Position numbers and translations under genes: made by a program
The notes under the pieces: model-generated
Databases searched by the model: none
What the model was told of the DNA's origin: nothing
What the model saw: only the letters and a program-made list of their open reading frames with translations
DNA from: Acanthaster planci
Lineage: Eukaryota; Echinodermata; Asteroidea; Valvatida; Acanthasteridae
Length of the DNA stretch: 62,000 nucleotides
Reading direction: 5' to 3'
Assembly: GCF_001949145.1 (NCBI RefSeq)
Contig: NW_019091531.1
Span: 201,825-263,824, forward strand
In this document: one piece after another, positions 15,101 through 30,100 of the stretch
How positions within the stretch are numbered: position 1 is the first letter of the stretch
Layout: every line of letters starts with the position of its first letter

Positions 15101-18100
15101 AGCTATTCTTATTTATATCTTTGTGTGTTATATTTAAATTTTCAATATTACATGTAATGGCTGAATTACAACAGGGTTCTATTGCAAGCCTTCATTACAT
15201 TCATATGTATTTTTTGATTTTTGTTTTATAATTAATTTCTTTGATATTGTAACATTCTTGCAATATGGCATCTGGGCTACAATAACGATAAAATAAACCA
15301 ATATATATCAATAAATAAATAAATGGTGACCTTCCTATGTTCCAAGAAAATCTTGTGGTCAGGAAGCCAGAAGGTGCAAACGGGCAAGAAGGCCCACTGA
15401 AAGCAACGGCACCTGCATCCCTCTAACCCACAGACCTGCCCAGCCCCTGATGGACACTGGACGGCTTGGGAGGGTGAGGGGTACCGGTGTTACACTCGAC
15501 ATTTTCTGTGCCTTTCGCATGAAACACAAACTTTTTGCTCCCTTTTGGAAGTCTACTCACCGCCATGTAGGCCACACAGCCGGCACTCCTTGTCCGAGCT
15601 TTGGAGTCCACGAGCCGCCCACTGATCCCAAAATCACACAACTTCACTACTCCCTTCTCATCTAGTAGCATGTTGGACGGTTTGACATCTGAAAAGGAAA
15701 ACGAGAGAAAAAAGCTGGGATAATCATGATTTTCTGTCTTAAACATCAGGAGGGGCCAATTTCATAGCGCTGCTTAAGCATAAAAATTTGCTTAAGCGCA
15801 AGAAAACCTTGCTTGACAAATCTGGTAACCAGCCAAAACTTCATGTGATGCATATTGTTTTGGGATTGTATTTAGCTGTTTTTTGGTTAGCATGACAATC
15901 ATAGAGAGTTTGAGATGGTAAACTTTGTGTATTGCAATGTTTTTTTCCCACTTAAGCAAATTTTGTGCAGCTCTATAAAATTGGCCCTGAGGTACTCGTC
16001 AGGGTTAGCTATTTCTTTTATTTCATTTTCTTTTAATCAGATTTCATGTTAAAACAGATTTATTGAATTCTTTTCAATTGGAGGCAAGTGGGCCTAATCA
16101 TCTGTTCCAAAGGTAGGAAATTTAGATAAATGCTAATTACTCTTCACTAATTTCTTTCATTTGGTTACAAACATCAAAGGAATCATAATTTCTACATTAA
16201 CAGGTTTCGATCAAGTACTTTAATCGAAAATCCATGTAGGCAGTTAATCTGACTTTTAACTTAACAGATACATGTACAGTATTGCCTAAGGCTATGCGTA
16301 CATGTGTATGGTAGTACAAGGTTTTAAACCGAGCTCAAAGCTTGTGAAGGGTTGAGTTCACAGGATTCTGTTAACCAGGGGCTGCATGCAAAATCAGAGG
16401 GCAGTGAATAAAAAAAATGCTATCAACCAGATGTGCATGGACTAAAATAGTACAAAGCCACATTCAACACAAAAGGCTGACATTTTAAGTCACGTTACTC
16501 ATGCATTTACATGTAATCCAAAAGGCTTATTGATTTACTCAAAACATGTGGATTGAAATGAAAAAAGAGGATCCCTCCATAAACCCAGACCACCTGTGCA
16601 TCCACCCATGTACGGGGTACGTGTACATGTAAGTAGAATGTCGTTCTCATCAACATTCTGTGTGTACAATGTAGCTACAGCTACATGTATTCAAGGGCTA
16701 AGAGAAGTATATTTGCCATTTAAAATATAGAGAATCACTGGAACTGGGAGTTGGAAACTGAAAAATTGGAACCATATTTTTTGCAATCAAAAATTGATTT
16801 AAACGAAAGATTTTCAATCATCTGATTTAAATTGCGCGTTCAATTGGCCAACCTTGGTGCAGGTGGATGCGTGCACTTTATAAATATACCCCATTATTGC
16901 CCTAAATTGGTTGGGGATCAGTCACAAGCTCTGGGCAAAAGCAGAGTGTTGATGAGCAACCTGTTTGTGCTAAGCAAAACTTTTTCGAGGGCAAATCTGT
17001 ATCCTAGTCCCCTTCTGGGTTTCAGAGAAGCAACACTGGTATTAAAGTTGTAGAGCTTCATGGAATGACATGCGTCCCTCCATAAAAGGCTGTCAACCTT
17101 TTCTTATTAAAACAAAAAGGTTACTGCATCAAACGATGCAAACCACGGTCCCATGAGATTTGTTCCAACCACTGCCCCTTGAAAAGGACAAACGCGTAGT
17201 GCACTTAAACAGCATTTCTTGAGAAGGTAAAAACAACAGGTTTATAACTTATTTCCATTTTTTCCCCATTCCTGTAAATGCCACTGTATTTCCTTACTGC
17301 CAGCTTCAATAAAGAGGATCAAAGATTACCCCATTACACAGGCATGAGACAGGAAAAAGCCGGGAAAAAAACAAACCCCAAAGGGAGATGCATTGCCCAG
17401 CAAAGCAAAGAATGGGGGGTGGGGTGGATAGTATGCCCTCCTGGGGATTTAAGAGGCACATTTGTTAAAGCCAAGCATAAACTGGTGATTTTGGCACGGG
17501 TTTAACCATATGAATAATGCATCATTCTCAAACTTAGAAGTATACCATTACCGGTACAAGAAAATTTGAACAAAACAAAATAGGTTTTATTTTCTACCTC
17601 ACTCTGACTTGACTTTTCGCATAACAGCTAATACATGTAGGTCTGATTTTGTCACCCACACTCATGACACCCTTGAAGATATCCACTACCCAAGGTCACT
17701 TTTTGTAGAAAAGACGATTCTGTTTCAGCATTCCCTGGAAGTCACAAAATGTTGTTCATGTCCCTCGCTGTTCTTCAATTTGTGAGTATACATGTACATT
17801 TAACTTTGTTTCCAATACTCTCCTTTCCACTGCTTTTTTTCAGATAAACCCCTTAAATTAAAATATTAACACTTTACACAAGTTCTAAAAATGTGATATG
17901 GTTTCTGTCACAACATTCCAAGAAGTTTCAATGTGGAATTTTCGTAGAATGCACAGGTGCACGTACATTTATCGGTGCAATTATCGGAGTGTTGGCAGGC
18001 CGGGGATGCACAAGCCTGACGATGATGCAACAAAAGCAGACTATACTCAAGTGCTAAAATTACACACTCTAGCTCTCCGTGAATTAACTAAAGTTCCGAT

Positions 18101-21100
18101 GGTTTGGATTGTTTCATCATGCTCTGTGTTGTCCAAGTTCACACTAAACTTCATAGCATTGCTGAGGTCACTGGCTTTGAGTGGCAGGAACCAGTAAACC
18201 ACGTTACCACGTATGCTTTGCAGTGCATGAGTCTTACCACACCGTGCAAATACGCTGTTCCTTCACGTTGGGGGAACTTACAGTAATGCTTACGAGCAGT
18301 GCCACATGTATATGTGTGATGCACAATGTGATGCATGGCAAAAAGGAAGTCTGCGGGCGCTTGGCTTGGTCGCTCGATTGTAAAGTCAATTTGGGCCTGA
18401 TTCCAAAAACGTCAGTGTTGTCTTTTTACATTACAAAAACCGTGGAAACAAGGAGAAATCTCCGTCCTGTACACTGCACTGGTGAATATATCCATGAATA
18501 AGCTTCGTGAAAGATTAAAACTGTTGGAAGTGCTTCTATGGCCAACAGACTGATAAATTGGAAGGGTATTTCATGATCCTGCTCTGTTGTCGGTTGGAAA
18601 TGTCTCTCTACTACAGAGATTTCTTCTACGCTGTGGACTTCGCGAGGATCAGGTAAAGCTGCCTGTTGTCACAGCAGACTCACACCTTTGCAAACTCTCT
18701 CAAGTTGGTGTCACAAAAAGCATACCTACTGTATGTAGTCATACACGAATCATATAGCAGGCCAATGTACAGTGTACCAGTAGAGTATGTTTGGTTTCTT
18801 ACAATGTACATGCATTACATGTATGTTAATATCTTTCATTCTTTTTTTCAAGATTTATTTTTGCGTTGGGGAGATGTTAATTTATTTTACGGGCTTTTGC
18901 CCTTACCCAACGTGGTAAGGTAAGCAGGAAGTCGTGGGTTCGAGTCCCACCCCAGTAAGCTTGTGAGGTTTTTTCACAAGCTCTCGGACAAGCACTGAGC
19001 ATACAGTGCTTATTAATATACGTTGGGTAAGGACAAAACCTGTTATATAAATCTTTCATTCTGCACTCGTGAAGTTCTGTTACAAAGCAAAGTACATGTA
19101 CATAAATACATATCCATGTACTTGCGTGAAATTGGATAAAAACAAGACAGTAATCCCCTTTCAGTGGACCCTTGAATTGGTTATTTATAAACTGAAGTGA
19201 GAGTGAGAAAGATTCCACACATAGACATTACTAAGGTAACTTTTCTCTCAAGAGATGAACCAGCCACCAGAAAGCGATAAACATCTTATAACGCCAAGTT
19301 TAACCGTGAAGATATTGAATCACTTATAGACAACACTTAAAAATGTTAAGTCCAGTCTGCAGTCTCATAGGGTTTGCGCAAAAGCTTTCATACAAAAGAA
19401 GTCTTTGCTAAACTGTTGCTGACATTATCTAATGGACATCTAGCTTCTAGGGACTGCACCCACCACCCGGCAAAAATCACATGCCCAGAAAAATCCTGGT
19501 AAGCTTATTTTCCACATGCCCGTCATTTCTAAATTAAAAGATTTGCGCCCCAAACACTATCAATTTCTGTGAAAAACAAAATTTGAAACCCTGGATGACA
19601 TTTGCACAAAATTGCTCCTGCATACATGTGTATATGTAACATCTCATCATGTGCAGGTAACTGTGTTCAATAAGAGATGACATTTTCCTCTGAACAGTCA
19701 ACTCTCATGATAACAAAGTTACAGGGACCACGGGGACAGGAGACATTACTTTGTTAGAAAGGGAAAGGAAAAAAAATATTAAAGAAATTGCTATTCTCCA
19801 AATTTGTGCTTCATAACACTGTTTTGTTATAACAGTATCCTTTATATCCAGGGGCAACCATTTTTTTTTCTTTCTGTTTTGTTCCCTTTCCATGCTTTCA
19901 GTTCCTTCCAACATGTCCAAGGCAGCTTTAATGACTACTTCGTAAAACGACCAAAACAAGTTTTACAAACATGCTTTCTTCCAAGTTATACAGTATTTCT
20001 AAACAACAGAGGGCAGCATACTTCATCAACATGGGCATGTGTGGCCTGCACTGAGTTTTCCTAAAAGCAGGACAAGAGGGCGCTTTCTAAAAGAAAAAGC
20101 TCTTAAAATGAAAAATGTTGGCAGACATTCTTTGTGCTTTCGCTATACATTGTCCCTCCAAAAACCAACTTTTTGTTCTTTCTAGGTCAACTATTCCTGG
20201 AAAATTCAAAGAGCCTGATTAAAAAGAAAAATTTATCTGAAAAGAATTAAACCAAAAGATTACATGTAGATGAGTTATTGGGAACGCTGAAATGTGTTCT
20301 TGTGGCTGTAGAGGACACAAACTTCCAGTGTCCTCCATGCAATTTCATTTTTGACTATTACATAACTAAGTGCTATCTGCTCTCACAGGTGTAAATGCAA
20401 GTGGGTCGGTGTTTATGAAACCTCAACTATGCTGCAGTAAGATCAGGTTGACATAAAATGCTCAATAGTCAACTTTTTGAGGGAATGTCAGGCCAGGCAG
20501 ATGCAAATTTTTAATTTCAGGTTATGCCCTAAACTGGTAACTGCCTCTTGAAGACACTTTGTCTTGATTCAAGTCTGCTCTACTCACAAATGTGTGCAAT
20601 ACACACTATGCCTTGTTCTTACCTCTGTGCATCACGCCGTGTACTTCCTTTAGATAATTCAGAGCATTTACAATCTGTGAAACAACAAAAAGGTATCATC
20701 TTGAATAAGTTCAACAGAATTACAGTCACTCCACTTCTGGTCCAGACTTCTAATTTCACCAGGTTTTCAAATTTACAGGCTGTCTGTTCACTCTCCATGA
20801 ACAAGCGACAGGTCACTACCCTCTCTGAGAGTGGGATGTGAGAAGAGTTACTACTTAATTACCTTGACCCAAACACCAAGAACTTTGGGAGCCAACTGGA
20901 ATGTTTTGTAAGATTTCCCATTGTGCATGGAGGAAGGTAAGGCCCAAGCAAACTCGTTGGAGACTGATAGGCTTTGAGAGTTGACAAACAAAAGACTGAT
21001 AAGGGTTTTCAGGGAAACAAGTCATTACGAAGAGTTTCAAAGACATCATGTATGTTCAGTGCCATTTCTTGCAACAAAATTGGTGCTTGGGGTTTCTCAC

Positions 21101-24100
21101 ACTTTGCACTGGACTTGGGACCCACGGGAGGGGGGGGGGAATGTTTGAGTACAAAATACAAACCGGGCAGAGTTGGTTTACAATGCATGTGCAGTTCCAG
21201 CATGGGTGGATGAGATCATTTTCATATCCGGTGACTTACCGCAACCACCATCTTGCCAATGATCTGTTCGGGGATTGGTTCCCGTAATCTCTTGAGAAGT
21301 TTCTCTAGGCAGGTTGCCATCTGCTCCATGCAGATCCACACCTCACTCTGAAAACAGGAAGTGATTGTGAATGGCAAACTGTACAGAAACTGCACGACGG
21401 GAGGAATGCCTATAAAACTTATTCCCAAACGTAAATCAAAATATAAGCAGAAAATGCTGGTGGAAGTTGCTTCTGAGGAAGAGAGTTGGCGAGCTTTACT
21501 TTAACAAATCCCATACTCACATATTTCAGTAATGCCGGTATGATTTAGCATCAAAATATCACAATGACCTTAAACAACTGTCCAGACTTTTTTTCTCTGC
21601 AAGAGTTGTTGATTTGAAATGTGGACTCCTACCTCTTTAGCCCTGTCAGGCTTGTGGGGAATGTTGGAATTTATTGAGAGATTTTGAAAGCCAAACAGGG
21701 AGATATTAAAAGGTCCCTGAGAGACTTTGTAAACAACTAGGAATTTAATTAAAAAGATCTATGTCAAATTCTGAACAGTCCATGGGAGGTTTTTAGGGTC
21801 CCTGAGAGTACAGTATGAAANNNNNNNNNNNNNNNNNNNNNNNNNNNNNNNNNNNNNNNNNNNNNNNNNNNNNNNNNNNNNNNNNNNNNNNNNNNNNNNN
21901 NNNNNNNNNNNNNNNNNNNNNNNNNNNNNNNNNNNNNNNNNNNNNNNNNNNNNNNNNNNNNNNNNNNNNNNNNNNNNNNNNNNNNNNNNNNNNNNNNNNN
22001 NNNNNNNNNNNNNNNNNNNNNNNNNNNNNNNNNNNNNNNNNNNNNNNNNNNNNNNNNNNNNNNNNNNNNNNNNNNNNNNNNNNNNNNNNNNNNNNNNNNN
22101 NNNNNNNNNNNNNNNNNNNNNNNNNNNNNNNNNNNNNNNNNNNNNNNNNNNNNNNNNNNCAGGTCCCTGGGGAATTTTGAAAGGTCCCTGGGAGACTTCA
22201 CAAGCCACTGGACGATTCCTTTGAAAGATCTCGGCCAAATTCTTGACAGTCTCTGGGAGATTTAAAGGTCCCTGGGCGACTTTGAGAGCTCCCTCAGAGA
22301 TTTTGAGAACTCTGTGAGAGTGTTTGAAAGGTCCAGCTGGTGATTTTGAAAGGTCCGCAAGAACATCTGGAAGGTCTTACCGGACTGACGAGGGCGCCAA
22401 GGCATTGCACAATGAAGGGACAGTTATGACTCTTCAAGACTACCTCCAGATCCATCAGTATTCTCTTGTTCTCCTCCTTGTTCCCTGACCGCCTCATTTG
22501 CTGTAAGGAGGAGAACTTGCAGGATGTCAATCCAAATTCCTACTACGTGTATTCGCAAGTCTGTGACCTGACCCTCCCTGTCAAGCATTCTACAGTCATT
22601 TGCCAAAGTTTATGACCACCTTGAATTTCATTGGTATTTGTGTCACTGGTCCTGCATTACACTGTGTCACTGAATGATTACTTAACATGATTTTACAGTG
22701 GTGCATAACATCAGTGTAGTGCTATATACCCATTTGAATGGATTTTGTTGCCAAGGCAGGTCTTGTGTGACATTGTTTGCAAGGCAGCATGGGTAAAAAA
22801 AAGCCAGTCTAAGCAATCAGAAACAAGGGAGGGCACACTGAATATTAGACTGTTAACGTGTCAAATCATGGAAATGTAGTCAGAAATGTTCAACCAAGGT
22901 ACCAAGGTTACATATTGAGAATAAACATAAGTTGCCATGATTGATTGGTTTAAGTTTGGTTTTCCTTCAGGTAAATGCATTTTCTATGGGTGGTCCTAAA
23001 CTTTTGGAAATGACTGTATATTTATAAGCAAATGGATTCTGTGAGGGGATCTAACAAGCCTATCAACAGGAGGGTTTATGCACTTGTTTCCCATTTGATG
23101 CCCAGGTAGGCATACCTCAACTGTTCACATTTCTCACTTCACACACGCATAATTTTCAACACATGCAGTTACGTTGCAGGCCTGTATTCTTGATTGATTA
23201 TGAAAATAACCAGCATTTGACAGGGTCAGAGGGTGGAATAAACATAAACATTTTTGTTTTTTCTCAATAAGCATTATATTCAGAAAAATGATCTGTGGAA
23301 CATGTAGGCCTGTATTTCGCTCTACTTACATGTACATGTATGTTACACGTAAAGCTACGCAAAAATGTGAAGATTAGTATCAAATCTGAGTGTAAGCGAG
23401 ATTGGCTGAGCACCATCGCAAGTTAAACTTGCAAAACCATGGAACTGCCATTATATGGAGAGCTACATGTAAATGTATGCCTTCAGGTATCCACTAGCTT
23501 GCAAAACCTGACTATTAATGCTGGCAAGTAAATGAGATTTGGGAGGATTCAGATTTTGGCAGGTGCTTTTGTGCCTTCTGATTGATCATTTGACTGATTC
23601 AGAGTAAAAAAAAAAGGAAGGGGGCTGGCACTGTACTGCAAACAAGATGGCTGCTACGTTCACATGTTGAACTTACAACAACTTATCTTGCATCAGCCTC
23701 GCGTCAATACATACCTTAACTGCTACGATGGTTCTTGTCTCCTTGTGTCTCATTCGTATTACATGACCACAGCTGCCAAAGCCCAGCTCGTCTATTGCCT
23801 CCAGTGAGTCTATATTGAAAGGCACACGCTGGAAAGGAATCAAATGCCACAAACCAATTAGAATTACTACTGTATGTAAGGAATGTATGTATGTAATTAG
23901 AGACAAGCACGGTGAAGGGGCACTTGAATGCACAAGGATTTCTCCCTTTGGTTTGGTTTCATGTTGACACACCATACTTTTTAGTGCACCTGTGGTCTGC
24001 AACTACCTGGAGCAAAACCTGCACAAGGCACATGCACATATATGTATCCTCCACAGCACAATTTAAACTTTTGACCAATTAGTGTTTTTCTCTGCTGCTC

Positions 24101-27100
24101 TAGGGCATTCAGATATGTACATAAAAACCTTCCTTCTCAATTTGTAGGCAAGCCTCGTGCTTAAGGATTTCTGAACCAGCCCAAAGGGCTAGTAAATTGA
24201 GTTTTTTACTAGCCCCCAACAAGTTTTACTAGCCCTATATACACTGTACATGTAACATGTATAATATTGAGTTTAACATGAGATTAATCCTAACCCTCCA
24301 AAATCCTTTTCTGCAAAGTGGAGGAATTGGAGGATTCATGTGTGTAGCAAAAGTGCATGGCTGATTTTGAAGGATGCCATACGTGAGGGTCATGGATTAG
24401 ACCTTAGGTTGTTTGTGCTTAGTCAAGCACAAATGCAGCCTGATATTTCTTTTGAATCAACTGCACAGCTCAAGAGTACCATTCACAATGCCTCAACATA
24501 ATGACAGGAATTGCCAGAGGATTTTGAAGGTTTTGGGCAGTTAGGCACACCTCCAAATGACATTTTCAAGAAATTTCGGAGGATCTTGAAGGATTTGGGC
24601 TGAACACAATTTTTTAATGTTGAAAATTGGAGGATTTCGGAAGATTCAGGATGGTTCCTAGTACAAAGGGTGGGGGGGGTTAGGGTTAATCAGACACTGA
24701 CTCACTGAGTTTAATTAAGAGATCATCAATGAATTTATTGCAACTTCTTATTTATACAAGTTCCAGATCTACTCTTTGCTTGGTGTGGAACCTGTTTAGC
24801 CACCTGTGATTATGTCATGAGACAAATTAATATAAACACCACGATTATGACTATTTCATTTCACCCCTCACCCAAGTTACACAGATGGTATTCTGAAACC
24901 CTTTTAAAGGATTATGAAATGAATTTAATGCAAACACGTGCCTCGATGGCCTTGTCTACGTAGGCAATCCGCGCTGCAACCGATATCCGACCAATCACAG
25001 CACCGCATTTGCCGCACCTACATGTATTCACATATCTAAACTCGTTCAGAGTCTAGCAATATGAGTCTGGTTCTGTAACCCAAACATATGCTGGCATTGG
25101 GTCAGGGAGACGACTGTGATGACCCGTGTGTTGATCGTTGGTCTCACATGTGCATAATGCATATATGCGATGCATACATTGTTCACACGTACATGTACGA
25201 AAGCGCAAGCATTGTGAGTATTGGCAGTGCAGGTAGAGTAACTTACTGTACATACAACGTGCATGTACGTACATGTACGTCTACCGTACGCGGCATGCAC
25301 ATTGTACCGGTACAGTCAGCTCGACGACGCAGCGCATGTGCTGCGTGCACCGCGTACCGCTGTCTACTTTTTACTAGTCCGCCAGGCTGGTTACTGTAAG
25401 TGGTGCATCTGACTAGCCCGTGGCTGTTTTCACTAGACAATGGCCGTAGGGCTAGTGCTGAGGTACATGTAGAACCCTGGCAGGGAAAAAAATCCATTTT
25501 TTGACATACATGTATGTGACCGGCTCCAGAAAACGTGGTAGCAAGTGGCTAGATTCAGGTTATGAGTTTTTGATATGGCTGGATTCTGTACATCAAAAGC
25601 TACAATTTGATGTATGAATGCCCCCTGCAGTGCGCTGCTTTCTGGAGATATGAGCATTTATATCCACATTTTTGGATTACATAAAATTTCATCAAGTGTA
25701 GGCTTTGAAAACACAATGCTACATGTACTGGTATATACATGTACATTGTGGGATTTCCTACTGAATGATCACTTTTCATCTTTATGCATCAGTATCCATA
25801 TTTGTAGTCACATATTCTGAAAATATAAATATTATAGAAAGTTTTAAAGGAAAAACCAAAAAACCTCGTTTTGAAGAAACTTTGCCCTCTCCAAATAGAA
25901 CAAGCCATTACATGTTTTGGCATTGCGCGACTTATTACCCTTTTTTGCAGAGCAGGTCACATGTGTATGGATCCACACCCAACAAAACTGGGGTATCAAG
26001 TACAATTAATTTCAGGACTTGAATTTCAACTAGAAATCTACAGGTGCCAGACTAAACTAAGGCACGGACGTGTATAATAAAATCTGGACTGGCAATGCCC
26101 GCCTTTGTTCTTCTTGACGTCAATAGAATGGAGCCAACCCACGCATTTGTATTCGGCTCGGTAAAATGGCCGCTGGTTGGCTTCTTTTTCATACAAAGGC
26201 GTTGCAAGTCCAGGGTTTTTTTATACGTCCGTGAACTAAGCACATACATGTACATGTAAATGGAGGACTACAGTATTACTTCATTGTACGTGTACACTGT
26301 ACATGTAAAGCGAACATTCTTTACAATGTCAGAATCACTTTTACAAGATTGATGCAGGAATGCATGTGGACAGATGGTGGGGGGGTGGAGTTACAAAAGG
26401 GGATGAAGTTTCATTGGTAACAATCACAACTTGTCAGAGTGACTCATCCTTTTCTAACCTTGACCAGAATCTGTTTCCCCCAATAAAAATGTTCCAAGGG
26501 TACATTTCACTGCATTTTCATGCCACAGCAGTCTACCCAAGGACTTGACTCAACGTACACTCAATGCCTGACAGCAGGCATCAGAATGGTACCAGTAGCC
26601 TACTTTTACAAATATTGCATGTCATATATATGTGAACATGTACAGCAGTTTGTTCATCTGCTCCTACTGGTAGTACTTTAGTCAAACCCCTTGGCCATGT
26701 TGGCTCGAAATGCTGGCCAATGCGTCAAAATTGGTGTTAAGAATTAACTTGCTTTCTTACAATAAGCACACCTTGTTCAAACCACTATTTATATTTAATA
26801 CCTCCCCTCATTGTGTTATGTCAGCATGTAAAGCAGACAGAGGTTATCTGGCCCAATCTTAGTCATACCTGTGGGTTTCTCTTTTAGCCTGTCGCGCATA
26901 ACTGGGACACCAAAAAAGGTGGTGTCCGTGTCACACCTGACAGGAATGATCAGATTTCCAGAACCCAACCTTATTATTCAATCAAAATCATTTCAAAGTC
27001 ATTTCCTCCATTTTCGCACAACCCTTTACATGGGTGTGCGTACTTGATGGCCGGCTCCTTTCAGAAAGGCCCAGGAGCAAATATCCTCCCTAGCACTGCG

Positions 27101-30100
27101 AGAGTTCGCCTTACTCTTCCACTTTTAGTTAACACCACATGTGCATGTAGGTGCGTTTGGCAGATGGCCCTTCTACGTGCACTGTTGCAGCCATCAAATG
27201 TCAGATTGACTGACATTCTTAAGACTTGAAACCAGTACTTACAGTTTTCATGTTTCTGTTTCCTGAAAGTACATGTAAGTAGCCCTGAGAGTATTTGAAA
27301 TTTACAAGGAAATACCCTGATGCTGTGCTGTACACATCTGACTTAAATCTGCAAAATACAAGTACACATAAATTGAAGGAAGAGGAAACACCAGCAAAAA
27401 GCCGCTGAGATCCTGCAAGTCGCCATGTTTTAGGCCAGGTCACAGCAGAATTTAAATGTTTGACATTTTATCCAAGTGCCAAAAGTGATTTGGAAATAAA
27501 CTACTCATACAATTCCTGGACCACAAACTGGCTCTCTAAAGACAGCTGATTATTGATGTTTGGTCATTAACTTGTTATGCCTGATTTCAACGGTTCCAGA
27601 AAAAGTTCTGGCCCCTGTGCTATTCTGGGTAAATTTTGATAGCAAAATTGTTCCATTAATTTTGTTACTTACATGTACATGTATGTTTGCATTTAACGTT
27701 CACTTCTACTTACGGTTTATTTCAGGGTGACATTACCAGAAACAGAAGCATAAATGGATCCAACGCCCTCAGTAGGAAAACATGCCGGTACATGTACATG
27801 ACGTCTGTGCCATGCAACAAAACCCAACTTTGCCAAGTTGCATTCTGTTGTACATGTATTGAGCAATAGGCAAGCCAATATTGAAATTGAATGTTATTTT
27901 CTTCCAAATTGCGGGGAGCAAATCCCGTACATGTAGGCCTGGACACTGCACGACAAGTGGGTTTACTGAGAACATTATCATGTACATTGTAGGCCTACTG
28001 GTATACATGTATGTACATGTAACGTAAAGTTGCCTCTGTAAGGGCTGAGGCCAACCTACATCACATGTACATACACTGTACCGTACATGTATGTACATGT
28101 ACGTGTAGCATTCCAATACTGTATGCAAGAGCTTGATGAATCACATAGGTTGATGACAGTATGACAGACATACTTGTGCATGTACATGTACACACATGTC
28201 CCATGGAAAGATGTACATGTCAAAGTGAGTGTATGATGCATTGCTACAAGTACACACAGGCTGTTGTGTACATGTACATGTACGGTACATGTGCATGTAC
28301 GTACAGTGTACATGTACATTATGTGTATGCTTCATGTACATGTACATGTCCCCTGTATGTACATGTACACACCCCTAGTGTGCTGGGGATTGGCTGCCAT
28401 TAGCTGCATCCTCTTTCTTCATTGGTCCAAGGTGCACACACGGGATGTCCACTTAAAACCAATCAGGCAACATCCTATGGGGGGAATCGGGGGAGGAACA
28501 CAGCTCTACTCCCTGCACGGGTTGGTACCGGTGCCCCTGCCGACCACGCCAGCATCTGTCTCTTCAAGGCGTTGAGACTTTCCAGCTTTCCCCCTTAGTC
28601 TCCCCCCCCCTCCCCTTAGCACACTGGCGACAAGACAGAGATCAGACCTGAAAAGGGTGGCAGACTTTTGTGTGTTTGCATTTGTCCTTCATGGGAAAAT
28701 AGTGCACTGTGCAGTGCTAAACCTCATCTTCTTTTATGATCCCAAATTTGTCTGGGGGCCAATTTCATAGAGCTGCTCAAGCACAAAATTTGCTTGGGCG
28801 CGAGAAAACTCTGCTTACAAAATCAGGTCACCAGCCAAAACTCCATGTAATGAATATTGTTTTGGGATCATATTTACCTGTCATTTGGTTAGCATGACAA
28901 TCAGATAGAGTTTGAGCTAGTGACCTTTGTTTTTTAAGCAAGGTTTTTTCACGCTTAAGCAAAGTTTGTGCTTAAGCAGCTCTATGAAATTGGCCCCTGC
29001 AGGTTTGTTGGGTTCCAAGCATAGTGCTTCTCTGTCTTTCCTCACAAATGTACATGTAAGTTGTTCAACATTAGTCCAAAGTCCACAGCCCCCGGAAGTA
29101 TCCGTAAGATTCCGTCAAGGTCACAAAAAATTACCCAGCAATATATTCAACTCCCTAACATTTGTACGCCATGAATATGAAGGAACCTTCCTGTAAGTCC
29201 CTCAAGACCTTCCCAAAACACACCGCTGTGCAGGAAACTTCTCTGCTTAAATTTTCAATGCCGATCAAGTTCCATGTCATGGTAACCTGGCTGAATCTGG
29301 GAAGATCCTCCAAAACAATTCGTGTATTTCGGAAGATATGGGAGCATGAGGGTAAATGTGACCCAACATCCAAAAACCAGACGGAATAAAGTGCTATTTT
29401 GAGGCTGGACACTCTCCAAAGTGATCCAAATTTTAGAAGAAATTTGGTCTGTAGATATTCAACAGATGTGGCATTTATATTGTTCATGTGTACAAAGTAC
29501 TGACGTGTGCGCATGTGGATACATGTACATGTATTGCTATCACACACATGTACATATTCAGATTATGGTTCCAATTCTTCAGCCTAGAATGGCGAGTCCC
29601 GCATTCCCAAATCAAGCGAGTTTAGACGCTACGGTACCTGAGACATTACCTAGTCATATACATGTACATGTAAGTACTGGTGTAACTGACACAAAGGCAA
29701 GACTGCTCAATCAATCTACACATGTACCCCGATCAAGGTATACAAGTGTACACAATCACAGCCGCAGTACTTGGGGGAAATCCCCCCACTCAGCGCCAAT
29801 TTCTGTCAAGCCCCCATCGGGCTTCCACCCTAAGCCAACTTTCTTTGGTGTCTACACTTCTACTGCCCTCCAGACCAGGACTGGAAATTAAACCTGACAG
29901 GCCAATTATGTTAATAGTCACTTAGGATCAGTCTACAACTTCCCTGGACTAGACCTGTGTGCACAGTCACTCTCTGCCAGGCTGCCAAATGAGCTGGCTG
30001 GGGGGGGGAGGGGGAAGGGAATCTAGTTGGTGGGTGTTTTTTTTGTATGGGCCTGTTGTTGACGTCATAAATCAATTAGCAATGCATGCTTGCTTTAAAC

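Larger units (their letters stand above)
6190..15560 (-). other. MAP2K7 intron between exons 8 and 9
   Basis: 9.4 kb without supported exons. Contains the MITE at 7022, the SINE at 7316, two ccatggcc/ggtgccc-rich stretches (8880-9005, 9455-9540), the 10 kb tandem units, the pogo-like MITE, two cacaagtggg clusters, and AT-rich DNA at 14940-15320. Confidence 0.75.
15689..20622 (-). other. MAP2K7 intron between exons 7 and 8
   Basis: 4.9 kb. Contains MITE family A copy 1, the 18901-19032 element and a pogo-like end at 19697. Otherwise unique AT-rich DNA with no supported exon. Confidence 0.75.

Noticed and set aside
21759-22238. Open frames spanning the assembly gap
   Set aside because: Mostly N; outside the gap the frame is minisatellite, and MAP2K7 exons 5 and 6 already join in phase without it.
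29421-29891. 156-codon open frame on the plus strand
   Set aside because: Composition driven by tacatgta repeats, no recognisable domain, lies in a MAP2K7 intron.
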